Origin: Bosea sp. BIWAKO-01
Lineage (GTDB): Bacteria; Pseudomonadota; Alphaproteobacteria; Rhizobiales; Beijerinckiaceae
Length of the DNA: 64,000 nucleotides
Assembly (NCBI RefSeq): GCF_001748145.1
Contig: NZ_BCQA01000002.1
Span: forward strand, 303,501 to 367,500
Reading direction: 5' to 3'
Shown one piece after another: positions 42,875 through 50,990 of the stretch. The first letter of the stretch is position 1. The number at the start of each line of letters is the position of its first letter. The notes beneath the pieces are model-generated. The model saw only the letters and a program-made list of their open reading frames with translations, was not told the origin of the DNA and did not search any database. Position numbers and translations under genes: made by a program.

Positions 42875-43728
42875 GCTGCCGCTCCCGAGAGCCCGGAGGC
42901 GCCGCGCACTTTTCCGAGCAGGGCGACGAGCACGCCCGAGATCAGGAGAAGGACGACGGCCGTTGCCGAAGCTGCTGTCCAGTCGAGTGTCTGGCGCGTG
43001 TAGAAATCGACGAGATTGGCGACCATCATGTCCTGCCGTCCGCCAAGCAGGGCAGGGGTGATGTACATCCCGATCGAGAGGGTGATGTTGATCAGGACGC
43101 CCGCGATCACCCCGGGAAGGCTGAGAGGCAGCGTGATCTTCCAGAAGATCCGCAGCGGCTTGGCGCCCATCGTCTCCGCCGCCAGGATCAAGGTCCGGTC
43201 CTGCGCCAGCAGGCTGCCCAGGATGGACAGGATCATGAAGGGCAGCAGGAAGTTGATCATGCCGAGGATGACGCCGACGCGGTTGAACATCATCGGCAGG
43301 TTGATCTGGCCGCCGCTGAGGAAGCCCAGCGCCTGGTTGACGAGCCCCTGATTGCCGAACACGGCGGTGAGCGCGAAGCTCTTCACCAGGATGCTTGTCC
43401 AGAATGGCAGCATCACCATGATCAGATAGGCCGTGCGTCGGCTCGGCGGCTGGGCCGCGAGATGCATCGCGACGGGGTAGCCGACGAGCAGGCTGACGAG
43501 CGTGCCCGACAGGCTGATCTCGAATGTGTTCGTCAGAACCTTGTGGAACAGCGTGCTGCCGAGAAGCTCGCCATAGGCCTGAAAGGAGAACTGGCCGGGG
43601 TGGAGGCTGGTCCACACCGTCAGGGCCAGGGGATAGATCAGGATGGCCAGCATCAAGAGGGTGAGCGGCGCCAGGAGCATGAGGGCCGACGACCAGCTAA
43701 GCTCCGATGCTGTGCCTGATTGGGCCAC
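42871..43728 (-). CDS. PotB-type ABC transporter permease, first gene of the operon
   Basis: A 285-residue permease with six helices and an EAA-like loop ETMGAKPLRIFWKITLPLSL near residue 190. It starts MAQSGTASELSWSS at 43728. The AT-rich palindrome cluster at 43814-43857 lies upstream, between it and the XRE-cupin gene ending at 43866, so it is the promoter-proximal gene of an eight-kilobase operon running down to 35788. Confidence 0.88.
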   Translation of the reverse strand: MAQSGTASELSWSSALMLLAPLTLLMLAILIYPLALTVWTSLHPGQFSFQAYGELLGSTLFHKVLTNTFEISLSGTLVSLLVGYPVAMHLAAQPPSRRTAYLIMVMLPFWTSILVKSFALTAVFGNQGLVNQALGFLSGGQINLPMMFNRVGVILGMINFLLPFMILSILGSLLAQDRTLILAAETMGAKPLRIFWKITLPLSLPGVIAGVLINITLSIGMYITPALLGGRQDMMVANLVDFYTRQTLDWTAASATAVVLLLISGVLVALLGKVRGASGLSGAAA

Positions 43729-43813
43729 CTGTCGCGCTTCCTTCGATCCGGCCGGCGCAGGGGCGCCTTGCGATGCTCGCCCGAGGGCGGCGAACGCAGA
43801 AACTATGGCAGTC

Positions 43814-43857
43814 GATTTTCAGGTGCGCAATCGTAATTTTCAAAATTATGAAAAATT
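43814..43857. promoter_or_regulatory. AT-rich operator cluster before the Pot operon
   Basis: TAATTTTCAAAATTA at 43834-43848 is a perfect 15-bp palindrome. GAAAAATT follows at 43850-43857, and an earlier ATTTTC lies near 43815. The same AATTTTC/GAAAATT half-sites recur at 44588-44610 before the aldehyde dehydrogenase. It is the likely binding site of the XRE-cupin regulator. Confidence 0.65.
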
Positions 43858-43865
43858 GCGCCGAC

Positions 43866-44489
43866 TCAGATGTCGGCATTTACCCAGAAGACCGAGGCGG
43901 GGCGCGCGGTGACATTCGCGAAATGGTGCGGCTTGGAGCTGGCGAAGGCAAAGCAGTCGCCCTCGTTCAGGCTATAGGTCTCGCCCTCGATCTGCAGTTC
44001 AAGGGAGCCCGATAGAAGGAAGCCGATCTCCTCGCCCTTGTGTGAATAGGGCTGGGCCCCCGAGCTGCACCCGGGCTGGATGACCATGAAGAAGCCCCTG
44101 AGCCTTTCGCTCGCGGCGGGGGAGGCGATGTCCTTGCGGATGCCGTCGATATCGAGCAGCCGCGAGCGCTGGCCGGATCGCACGATATACTGGCTTTCGG
44201 CGCTTTTTGGTCCGCTTTGTGAAGGATCGATCAGCCAGGCCGGCATCACGCCCAGCGCATTCGCGACCGTGTAGACCGTCCGGACCGTCGGCGAAACCAG
44301 GCCGCGTTCGAGCTGTGAAAGGGTCCCGATCGAGACGCCTGTTGCCTTCGAGAGCTCTGTCAGCGTCATGCGCGCTTTCGAGCGCAGGTCGCGGATGCGC
44401 TGCCCCAGCTTCTGCGTCTCGTCGTCGAGGTCGCTTGTGCCTGGCGCTGCGCGCGAGGCGCTATCGTCGACGATCTTGATCTGCGGCAT
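43866..44489 (-). CDS. XRE-family regulator with cupin domain (PuuR-like)
   Basis: A 207-residue regulator. Residues about 28-85 form an XRE helix-turn-helix (IRDLRSKARMTLTELSKATG, then VSIGTLSQLERGLVSPTVRT). Residues 130-205 are a cupin barrel with 'YSHKGEEIGFLLSGSLELQI' and a C-terminal 'FASSKPHHFANVT'. This architecture is that of PuuR-type repressors of polyamine and amine catabolism. It lies between the Pot operon and the aldehyde dehydrogenase gene, with operator-like palindromes on both sides, so it probably controls both and itself. Confidence 0.88.
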   Translation of the reverse strand: MPQIKIVDDSASRAAPGTSDLDDETQKLGQRIRDLRSKARMTLTELSKATGVSIGTLSQLERGLVSPTVRTVYTVANALGVMPAWLIDPSQSGPKSAESQYIVRSGQRSRLLDIDGIRKDIASPAASERLRGFFMVIQPGCSSGAQPYSHKGEEIGFLLSGSLELQIEGETYSLNEGDCFAFASSKPHHFANVTARPASVFWVNADI

Positions 44490-44587
44490 CGAGGGGCTGC
44501 GTCCCTTGCTTGCCCGCCAATGCTCACATCGCGGCGGCGGGTTCCAACACGCTATACGGATAAGGGCATATCATGAAGATGCCAAAC

Positions 44588-44610
44588 AAATTTTCAGAAA
44601 ACGAAAATTT
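44588..44610. promoter_or_regulatory. AT-rich operator before the aldehyde dehydrogenase
   Basis: AAATTTTC (44588-44595) and GAAAATTT (44603-44610) form a perfect 8-bp inverted repeat with a 7-bp spacer in the divergent gap between the regulator (start 44489) and the aldehyde dehydrogenase (start 44692). It shares the half-site with the cluster at 43814-43857. Confidence 0.7.
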
Positions 44611-44691
44611 CGTGCTAGAGGGTGCCGCCGAAACGTCTTATCGTCGCGCTCTGCCGGCTGAGTGGCCGGGCCCCTTCCGGAAAGATTGTTC

Positions 44692-46179
44692 ATGTCCGCT
44701 TCAATCGACTGGCACGCCCGTGCTGCCGCGCTTTCCCTCAATGGCCAGGCCTTCATCGGTGGTCGCTATGTGCCGTCCCTCTCCGGTTCCACCTTCGCGT
44801 GCACCAATCCCGCAACGGGGAGGGTATTGACCGCAATCGCCGCCTGCGAGGCGGAGGACGTCGATCGCGCAGTTGCCATCGCACGCAAGGTTTTCGATTC
44901 CGGCGTCTGGTCGCGGATGGCGCCACGTGAGCGCAAGACGCGGCTTGCCGCCTTCGCCGACCTGATCGCGTCCCATACCGAGGAACTCGCCCTCCTCGAG
45001 ACCCTCGACATGGGCAAGCCGATCCGAGACAGCCTGGCCGTCGACCTGCCGCTGTCGGCGCAGTGCATCCGCTGGTACGCAGAGGCGATCGACAAGATCT
45101 ATGACGAGATTGCACCCACCGCACCGACCGCTGTGTCGCTGATCAGGCGCGAGCCGCTCGGCGTGGTGGCTGCGGTCGTGCCGTGGAATTTCCCGCTGCT
45201 GATGGCGGCCTGGAAGATCGGCCCGATTCTGGCGGCGGGCAATTCCCTCGTCCTCAAGCCGGCCGAGCAGTCCTCGCTGACGGCCATCAAGCTCGCGGAG
45301 CTGGCGACGCAGGCTGGCATCCCCGACGGCGTCTTCAATGTCCTGCCCGGGCTGGGCGAGAAGGCGGGCCGGGCGCTCGGTCTGCATATGGATGTCGATG
45401 CGGTCGCCTTTACGGGCTCGACCGAAGTCGGAAAATACTTCCTGCAGTATTCCGGCCAGTCCAACATGAAGCGCGTCGGGCTCGAATGCGGCGGCAAGAG
45501 CCCCAACATCATCCTGGCCGATGCGCCCGATCTCGATGCCGCCGCGACCGCCGCCGCCTGGGGCATCTTCTATAACCAGGGTGAGGTCTGCAATGCCGGC
45601 TCCCGCCTAATCATCGAGCAGAGCGTCAAGGAACAGGTCGTCGAGAAGGTCATGGCGGTCGGCGCGGCCATCAAGGTCGGTGACCCGCTCGATCCGGCGA
45701 CGGAGATGGGGGCGATGGTCGATGCCGGCCAGACCGACCGCGTCTTGGCCTATATCGAGAAGGGCAAGGCCGAGGGCGCCAGGTTGCGGCTGGGCGGCAA
45801 GCGGATCGCCAGCGAGGGCTGCTTCATCGAGGCGACCCTGTTCGACGAGGTGACCAGCGGCATGACGATCGCCCAGGAGGAGATCTTCGGCCCGGTGCTC
45901 GCCACGATCGCCGCCAAGGATATCGACGAAGCCGTGGCGATCGGCAACGACACCATCTACGGGCTGGCGGCGGCTGTCTGGACGCGCGACATCAACAAGG
46001 CCTTCAAGGCGTCCTCGGCGCTGCGCGCGGGTGTGGTCTGGGTGAACTGCTTCGATCACGGCGACATCTCGTCTCCGTTCGGCGGCTTCAAGCAGTCTGG
46101 TTTCGGCCGCGACAAGTCTCTCCACGCGCTCGAAAAATACACAGAACTGAAGGCCACCTGGATCCACCTCGGCAATTGA
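44692..46179 (+). CDS. Aldehyde dehydrogenase (PuuC-like)
   Basis: A 495-residue NAD(P)-dependent dehydrogenase. It has the VPWNFPLLMAAWKIGPILAA segment near residue 165, the general-base Glu in LECGGKSPNII near 265, the catalytic Cys in NQGEVCNAGSRL near 300, and a C-terminal 'FGGFKQSGFGRDKSLHALEK' motif. This pattern fits gamma-glutamyl-gamma-aminobutyraldehyde dehydrogenase and relatives. The start at 44692 (MSASIDW) is chosen. It oxidises the aldehyde produced by the amine oxidase at 35788. 31 bp downstream is the DapA-family gene. Confidence 0.9.
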   Translation: MSASIDWHARAAALSLNGQAFIGGRYVPSLSGSTFACTNPATGRVLTAIAACEAEDVDRAVAIARKVFDSGVWSRMAPRERKTRLAAFADLIASHTEELALLETLDMGKPIRDSLAVDLPLSAQCIRWYAEAIDKIYDEIAPTAPTAVSLIRREPLGVVAAVVPWNFPLLMAAWKIGPILAAGNSLVLKPAEQSSLTAIKLAELATQAGIPDGVFNVLPGLGEKAGRALGLHMDVDAVAFTGSTEVGKYFLQYSGQSNMKRVGLECGGKSPNIILADAPDLDAAATAAAWGIFYNQGEVCNAGSRLIIEQSVKEQVVEKVMAVGAAIKVGDPLDPATEMGAMVDAGQTDRVLAYIEKGKAEGARLRLGGKRIASEGCFIEATLFDEVTSGMTIAQEEIFGPVLATIAAKDIDEAVAIGNDTIYGLAAAVWTRDINKAFKASSALRAGVVWVNCFDHGDISSPFGGFKQSGFGRDKSLHALEKYTELKATWIHLGN

Positions 46180-46210
46180 GGTTCCGGCAACCGAGAACGA
46201 CAGCGAGTGC

Positions 46211-47122
46211 ATGATGGCTGATCTGATGTTCCGCGGTCTCATCCCCGCTTTTCCCACGCCTCTCAAACCCGACGGCTCGGTCGACGAGGCTGGCCTGGAG
46301 CGCATCGTTGCCTACCAGATCGAAAAAGGCGCATCCGGACTGGTGCCGCTCGGCGGCACCGGGGAGGCGACCGCGCTGACCGCCGCCGCGCGCAAGCACG
46401 TGCTGGAAATCACGGTCTCCGTGGCAGCGAAGCGCGTCCCGGTGATTGCCGGAGTGCTCGATCCGGGGTTTGGCGGCGCGCTCGATACCGGCCAGCTTTA
46501 CCGCGCGGCTGGCGCCGACGGGCTCATGGTCATTCCGCCCTATTACACGCGGTGTGATCAGGAGGGCGTCCTGCGGTATTTCCGGGCGCTGGCGCCTGAA
46601 CTCAAGCTGCCGATCATCTTTTACGACAACCCCTATCGGGCCCATGTCGTCACCGCCCCGGCGACCATCGCGCGGATGGAAGAGGAGCGCCTTATCGTCG
46701 GCATGAAGGCCTCCAACACCGACCTCTACCATCTCGACCAGCTATCCCGGCTCGTCAGCGACGATTTCTGCCTGCTCAGCGGCCAGGACACGCTCTTCGT
46801 CCAGCAGGTCATCCTCGGGGCCAAGGGCGGCATCCTGACATCCGCGTCGCTGCTCCCGGACTACTGGGCAAACGTCCAGCGGCTGGCCGAGAGCGGGCGC
46901 ACCGCCGAGGCTCTTGTCGCGCAGGGGAAGCTCAACCCGCTGATGGATGCCTTGTTCTCCGAGCAGTTTCCAGAGGGTGTCCGCCGGGCCTTCGCTCTGC
47001 TCGGCCTGCCGATCGGTGCGTCCCTGCCACCCATCGGAAGCTTTTCGCCAGCCGCGGAAGAGCGGCTTCGGAAGGCGCTCGATACGCTGATCGCGACAGG
47101 GGCGCTGCAGTTGGTTCGGTGA
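46211..47122 (+). CDS. DapA/N-acetylneuraminate-lyase family protein
   Basis: A 303-residue TIM-barrel lyase or synthase. The Schiff-base Lys is in IVGMKASNTDLYHL near residue 160, the Tyr in IIFYDNPYRAHV near 135, and the substrate-binding loop is GLVPLGGTGEATALT near residue 45. Family members catalyse aldol reactions of pyruvate with an aldehyde or dehydration of hydroxy-acids. With an amine oxidase, an aldehyde dehydrogenase and hydroxyacid dehydrogenases nearby, an aldol cleavage or deamination step is plausible, as in hydroxyproline degradation. The exact reaction is not determined. Confidence 0.85.
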   Translation: MMADLMFRGLIPAFPTPLKPDGSVDEAGLERIVAYQIEKGASGLVPLGGTGEATALTAAARKHVLEITVSVAAKRVPVIAGVLDPGFGGALDTGQLYRAAGADGLMVIPPYYTRCDQEGVLRYFRALAPELKLPIIFYDNPYRAHVVTAPATIARMEEERLIVGMKASNTDLYHLDQLSRLVSDDFCLLSGQDTLFVQQVILGAKGGILTSASLLPDYWANVQRLAESGRTAEALVAQGKLNPLMDALFSEQFPEGVRRAFALLGLPIGASLPPIGSFSPAAEERLRKALDTLIATGALQLVR

Positions 47123-47279
47123 GCCAGCTGTTTCGACGGCCGTCGCAAGCCCGGTGAAGCGCGTACAAAGAGGTTGCACGCTTTCGGCGCTCATATGGGG
47201 GCGGCTTCTGGTTCAGCCGTGATCCTGTCTCCGTTTCAGTGAACGTCGGCTTGGGGGCGGGAGCCCGGCTTCTGTTTGC

Positions 47280-47488
47280 AGAAATCGTTCACGACATTCA
47301 CAGAACTGAAGGTCACGACCGCGATCTCCATGCGCTTCATCGCCATGGCATTCTGGACGAATTGTCGCATGTGAACGCGTCCGCTTTCGGGAAACTCGCC
47401 AATGTCGGCTGATGGCGCATTTCGTCCGAACGAGCGATGGGTGTGTGTGACCCTCCTGCGACGTTCGGAACGTCTGCTAGTGGGCACG
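47280..47488 (+). repeat. Dispersed repeat, long copy (pairs with 7915-8130)
   Basis: TTCACGACATTCACAGAAC near 47289 and the core at 47373-47488 (CGTCCGCTTTCGGGAAAC, GGCGCATTTCGTCCGAACGA) match the 7.9-8.1 kb copy over about 200 bp. The minus-strand frame MRQFVQNAMAMKRMEIAVV starts at 47370. It makes up half of the 498-bp gap between the lyase and the small gene at 47621; the remainder has no gene. Confidence 0.8.
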
Positions 47489-47620
47489 GCCTGGCGACCT
47501 TCCGCGAGCCAGGAAGGGCGGTCGTGGGCGGGTAAGCGTTAGCTTCTATCCACTAGACGCCGGGCCAATCTCTAGTAGCGTCAGTAGTTGCGAACCTTGC
47601 CCCGAAAAGAGGAGTCCGCC

Positions 47621-47842
47621 ATGCGTCTCCAGGCGTTTGCTCTCGCATCTTTGGCTATCTTCGCATCGCCTACGGACGCCAGGGAGAGCGGCGCGAAGGG
47701 CGATAGCGTTCGCGAGGCGTGTCGCGAGGAAGCCCGCAAGGCCACCAAGCCAGGACACACAGCTCGGGTCGATCGGGAGCAAATCAAAGAAATGCGCCGC
47801 GAGTACAGGCGCAATTGCATCCGTAGATTCAAGGCAAGCTAA
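47621..47842 (+). CDS. Small secreted protein (73 aa)
   Basis: A 73-residue protein with a signal peptide (MRLQAFALASLAIFASPTDA, cleavage likely after TDA) and a short charged mature part (REACREEARKATKPGH, then YRRNCIRRFKAS) with two Cys that may pair. A strong AAGAGGAG ribosome site sits 7-12 bp before the ATG at 47621. Length and the Cys pattern resemble PsiF-type periplasmic proteins, but I am not sure of the family. It lies 7 bp upstream of the next small gene in the same direction. Confidence 0.6.
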   Translation: MRLQAFALASLAIFASPTDARESGAKGDSVREACREEARKATKPGHTARVDREQIKEMRREYRRNCIRRFKAS

Positions 47843-47849
47843 CCATCCG

Positions 47850-48092
47850 ATGATACAATTGGACGAGCGCACTGCGTCAATCCGTGAGGTCGTAGATGCG
47901 GAAGCCTACACGCACATTCAGATCGTCTGCTGCGAGGCTGTGCTGAAACCGGTTCACGATCTGCCTGAGTGGGCTCGTGAAAAGTCGCTTGTGAAGCTCG
48001 CCGGCTCGTTCCGTTGCTCGCGCTGCGGTAAGCTTGCCTCACCCGGCCGCGTTGCCTTCTGGAAACACGGCCGCAAGCGCCTGGCGGTGTAA
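47850..48092 (+). CDS. Small zinc-ribbon-like protein (80 aa)
   Basis: An 80-residue protein starting MIQLDERTASIREVVDAEAY. It carries Cys in IVCCEA near residue 28 and in FRCSRCGKLASP near residue 55-60; the CxxC pair suggests a zinc-binding knuckle. The C-terminal tail is basic (RVAFWKHGRKRLAV). No family is certain. It starts 7 bp after the secreted protein's stop. Confidence 0.55.
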   Translation: MIQLDERTASIREVVDAEAYTHIQIVCCEAVLKPVHDLPEWAREKSLVKLAGSFRCSRCGKLASPGRVAFWKHGRKRLAV

Positions 48093-48273
48093 AGGGCGAG
48101 CGCTGGGAACGTTTCCTGCGAGCCGGCGTTTTCCGCGCGTGGTGGGGTTTATGCTGTGTGCGCGCGAATCACGCATCAGCGCCCATGGGAATCCCAAGCA
48201 GTCCACGGCTCCTAGCGTGCGAGATCGAGCTCTCGGGCGCACGGCCGAACAGGGACAGGTTGAAAACGCGAGC

Positions 48274-48357
48274 TCCCCTCACACCTTCACACTCATCTTC
48301 GGAATCAATTCCCCCCTCACAGTCTTACGGGTTCCAACTGTGAGGACGGTGAGGGGA
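48274..48357. other. Nested hairpin in an intergenic gap
   Basis: An outer 9-bp stem (TCCCCTCAC at 48274-48282, GTGAGGGGA at 48349-48357) encloses an inner 9-bp stem (CCTCACAGT at 48315-48323, ACTGTGAGG at 48337-48345). Both are perfect. The structure could be an untranslated RNA element or an attenuator; the remaining 48093-48611 gap holds no gene. Confidence 0.45.
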
Positions 48358-48611
48358 TGCACCTAGCAGCTCGCAATTCGACAAGAGCCGGTCACGACTA
48401 ACTCGCCGCGGCGGGATATGACGTCAAGCGCTCCGCCCGCCCAGACATTCCCTTTCGCCGCCCTTCACGCGATCGGAATCAGCGATGGTCTGTGCTCCGG
48501 CGGGGCCGACCCGCAGCGCGACGGAATGGCGATCTCCGTCTGAGATTTGACTACGGTCGCAGGTCGCCTATCGCATGGAGGCCCGGGATCGCGCTCGGCG
48601 GGAGGCGAATG

Positions 48612-49991
48612 ATGTTCCTGAGTGTTTTCGACGTCTTCAAGATCGGCATCGGCCCGTCATCGTCGCATACGATGGGGCCGATGACGGCCGCCGGGCAATT
48701 CCTGGATGTCCTGCGTCGATATCCAGCTCGCGATGACGTATCGGCAGTCGGCGCCACGCTCTACGGCTCGCTCGCCTTCACCGGAAAGGGCCACGCCACC
48801 GATCGCGCCGTGGCGCTCGGGCTGCTCGGCTGGACGCCGGCCGAACTCAATCCGGACGAGGCGGAACGCCAGCTCGACGCGCTCGGGACAACGCATCTCC
48901 TGCGCCTCGACGGACTGCCACCGCTCGCCTTCGACCCAGCCGTCGACATCATCTTCGATTACGGGCCGCCTCTGCCCGGACATGCCAATGGGCTTGTCTT
49001 CTGCGCGCGTGATTCTGCCGGGGCTGAGCTGCTGTCCGAAACCTATTATTCGATCGGCGGCGGCTTCGTGGTGACGGCGCAGGAGCGCGAGGCCCCGCCG
49101 GCCGCCGCCGCCACGCCCTCCTGGCCCTATCCGTTCGCGAATGCGGCGACGATGCTGCGCATGGCGCGCGAGAGCGGGCTCTCGATCGCGCAGATGAAGC
49201 GCGCCAACGAGATCCATCTCCAGGCGCCGGACGAGGTCGAGCGCGGTCTCGCCCGCCTCTGGTCGGTGATGAACGGCTGCATCGAGCGGGGCCTGAGCCA
49301 GGAAGGCGAATTGCCGGGCGGGCTGCGCGTGCGCCGCCGGGCCGCCAAGATCCATCGGCAGCTGGAGGCCGAGCGGCAGAGCAACCGCGCCCAGCCGCAC
49401 GCGTCGACGGATTGGCTCAGCGTCTATGCCATGGCCGTGAACGAGGAGAACGCGGCCGGCGGCCGGGTGGTGACCTCGCCGACCAATGGGGCTGCCGGCG
49501 TCGTGCCCGCGGTGCTACGGTATTATCTCGATCACTGCGTCGGTGCCGAGCGGGAGAGGATCGCCGATTTCCTGTTGACGGCCGCGGCGATCGGCGGGCT
49601 GATCAAGCACAACGCCTCGATCTCTGGCGCCGAGGCCGGCTGCCAGGGCGAGGTCGGCTCTGCCGCGGCGATGGCGGCGGCAGGCTTGTGCGCGGTGCTG
49701 GGCGGATCGCCCGAGCAGGTCGAGAACGCCGCGGAGATCGCCCTCGAACACCATCTCGGCATGACCTGCGATCCCGCGGCGGGGCTGGTCCAGGTCCCGT
49801 GCATCGAGCGCAACGGCATCGGCGCGATCAAGGCTGTCGCCGCGGCCTCGCTCGCCTTACGCGGCGACGGCTCGCATTTCATGCCCCTCGACAACTGCAT
49901 CGAGGCGATGCGCCAGACCGGCGAAGCCATGAACGAGCGCTTCAAGGAAACCAGCCTCGGCGGCCTGGCCGTCAACCTGCCGGAATGCTGA
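48612..49991 (+). CDS. sdaA: L-serine ammonia-lyase (iron-sulfur)
   Basis: A 459-residue enzyme starting [24 protein letters not shown], the family hallmark. Cysteines for the [4Fe-4S] cluster are in [29 protein letters not shown] and PCIERNGIG. The deamination of L-serine to pyruvate and ammonia is the family reaction. The start at 48612 is preferred over 48609 by spacing to GGAGG at 48601. It is a single gene, unrelated to the neighbouring small genes; pyruvate formation would fit the nearby catabolic context. Confidence 0.93.
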   Translation: MFLSVFDVFKIGIGPSSSHTMGPMTAAGQFLDVLRRYPARDDVSAVGATLYGSLAFTGKGHATDRAVALGLLGWTPAELNPDEAERQLDALGTTHLLRLDGLPPLAFDPAVDIIFDYGPPLPGHANGLVFCARDSAGAELLSETYYSIGGGFVVTAQEREAPPAAAATPSWPYPFANAATMLRMARESGLSIAQMKRANEIHLQAPDEVERGLARLWSVMNGCIERGLSQEGELPGGLRVRRRAAKIHRQLEAERQSNRAQPHASTDWLSVYAMAVNEENAAGGRVVTSPTNGAAGVVPAVLRYYLDHCVGAERERIADFLLTAAAIGGLIKHNASISGAEAGCQGEVGSAAAMAAAGLCAVLGGSPEQVENAAEIALEHHLGMTCDPAAGLVQVPCIERNGIGAIKAVAAASLALRGDGSHFMPLDNCIEAMRQTGEAMNERFKETSLGGLAVNLPEC

Positions 49992-50037
49992 GGCCCGCAT
50001 CTATTCACCTACACGCCCGGCGAACAGTCGATGTTCT

Positions 50038-50172
50038 GATCTCGAAAAGCTCGAGGATGCCGGCCTGCTGTCGAAGGACACGCTCCTGGCGGATGAGCTT
50101 CCGCTTGGCGTCGGCGACGAGCGCGAACGCGACGGCCTCGCCAATAATGATCTGGACGCGACGGGGAACTGA
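50038..50172 (+). pseudogene. scpB 3' fragment (second scpB segment)
   Basis: The + strand reads DLEKLEDAGLLSKDTLLADE and the same end as the gene at 296-997, including an identical GCCTCGCCAATAATGATCTG run of codons and the GGGAACTGA stop. It is 12 nt shorter in the acidic tail. No scpB 5' part precedes it: sdaA ends 46 bp upstream. It is followed by a csp gene on the minus strand, as in the 1-kb region. Confidence 0.85.
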
Positions 50173-50233
50173 GCCTCGGCTCTAATCATTATTGTTAAGC
50201 TGTTTCGACGAGGTCTCAACCCATGGTGAAGAG

Positions 50234-50443
50234 TCACTCCGCGCGAAGATTCTCGGCTGACGCTTTCCCCGACCGCCTGTCCGGGACAAGCTCGTAGGAA
50301 ATCTTTTGCCCGTCGCGCAGCTCGCGCATGCCCGCCCGTTCGACCGCGCTGATATGAACGAAGGCATCCTGCCCGCCATCATCCGGCGTGATGAAACCAA
50401 AACCCTTGGTCGAATTAAACCACTTCACTGTTCCTGTCGCCAT
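50234..50443 (-). CDS. cspA: Cold-shock protein (CspA family)
   Basis: A complete 69-residue single-strand nucleic-acid-binding OB-fold protein: RNP1 in [11 protein letters not shown] near residue 13-23, RNP2 in [10 protein letters not shown] near 27-36, and the usual [15 protein letters not shown] end. Probably an RNA chaperone. A fragment of the same gene is at 1062-1213. The start at 50443 is the family's MATGTVKWF. Confidence 0.92.
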   Translation of the reverse strand: MATGTVKWFNSTKGFGFITPDDGGQDAFVHISAVERAGMRELRDGQKISYELVPDRRSGKASAENLRAE

Positions 50444-50990
50444 AAGCCACCTTTCGATCAATCGACGAGCCAGCATCGCACGGCGGTCAAATTGGGCAAG
50501 CCGAAGTTTTGGCGTCATGCCGCAGGCCAAGGCGATTGGCATTTTCTTGTTGGAACAGCGCGTCTCTCGATTATCGGTAGACTGGATTGAGCCTATAGGG
50601 TCGGCAGCCGTCGCCACAGAGTGACGCAACTGGTTAATCACCTTGTCGCCCCGTCGTTGCGAGACACCCCGACGGGGCGGAATCTTTATTGGTTTTGGCC
50701 GAGCTGACAGGTCTGTCGTTCCCAGGCGCTGATCTGAGCGGTTCACGTCGCCCAAGACATCGCCATATGGTCAGCCAACCGTCCGGAATGGCGCCGGACC
50801 GCCCAGGCTGGCCTATCTCGCCGCGGGGACAGGCTTCTATTATCAGCGTCACCGAGCCACCAGGTTCGCTCATGCGAAGATCGCGACGGCCGAAGCCATG
50901 GCCCGACACCGCAACCACAGCACCTGATATCAAGCGCCAGGTGGCCAAGACTACATGGCTGGCGAGACGCTCAGCCGCGCTCGCCGACGG
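50444..50990. other. Upstream csp region and intergenic
   Basis: This 547-bp gap includes the csp 5' untranslated leader. A perfect 10-bp inverted repeat (CGCCCCGTCG at 50647-50656, CGACGGGGCG at 50670-50679) is followed on the + strand by an AT-rich stretch and could terminate transcription. No gene recognised. Confidence 0.4.

Noticed and set aside
50634..50948. Minus-strand frame of about 104 residues in the csp leader
   Set aside because: Its composition is Gly/Arg/Pro-rich in the manner of antisense frames and it has no recognisable motif.
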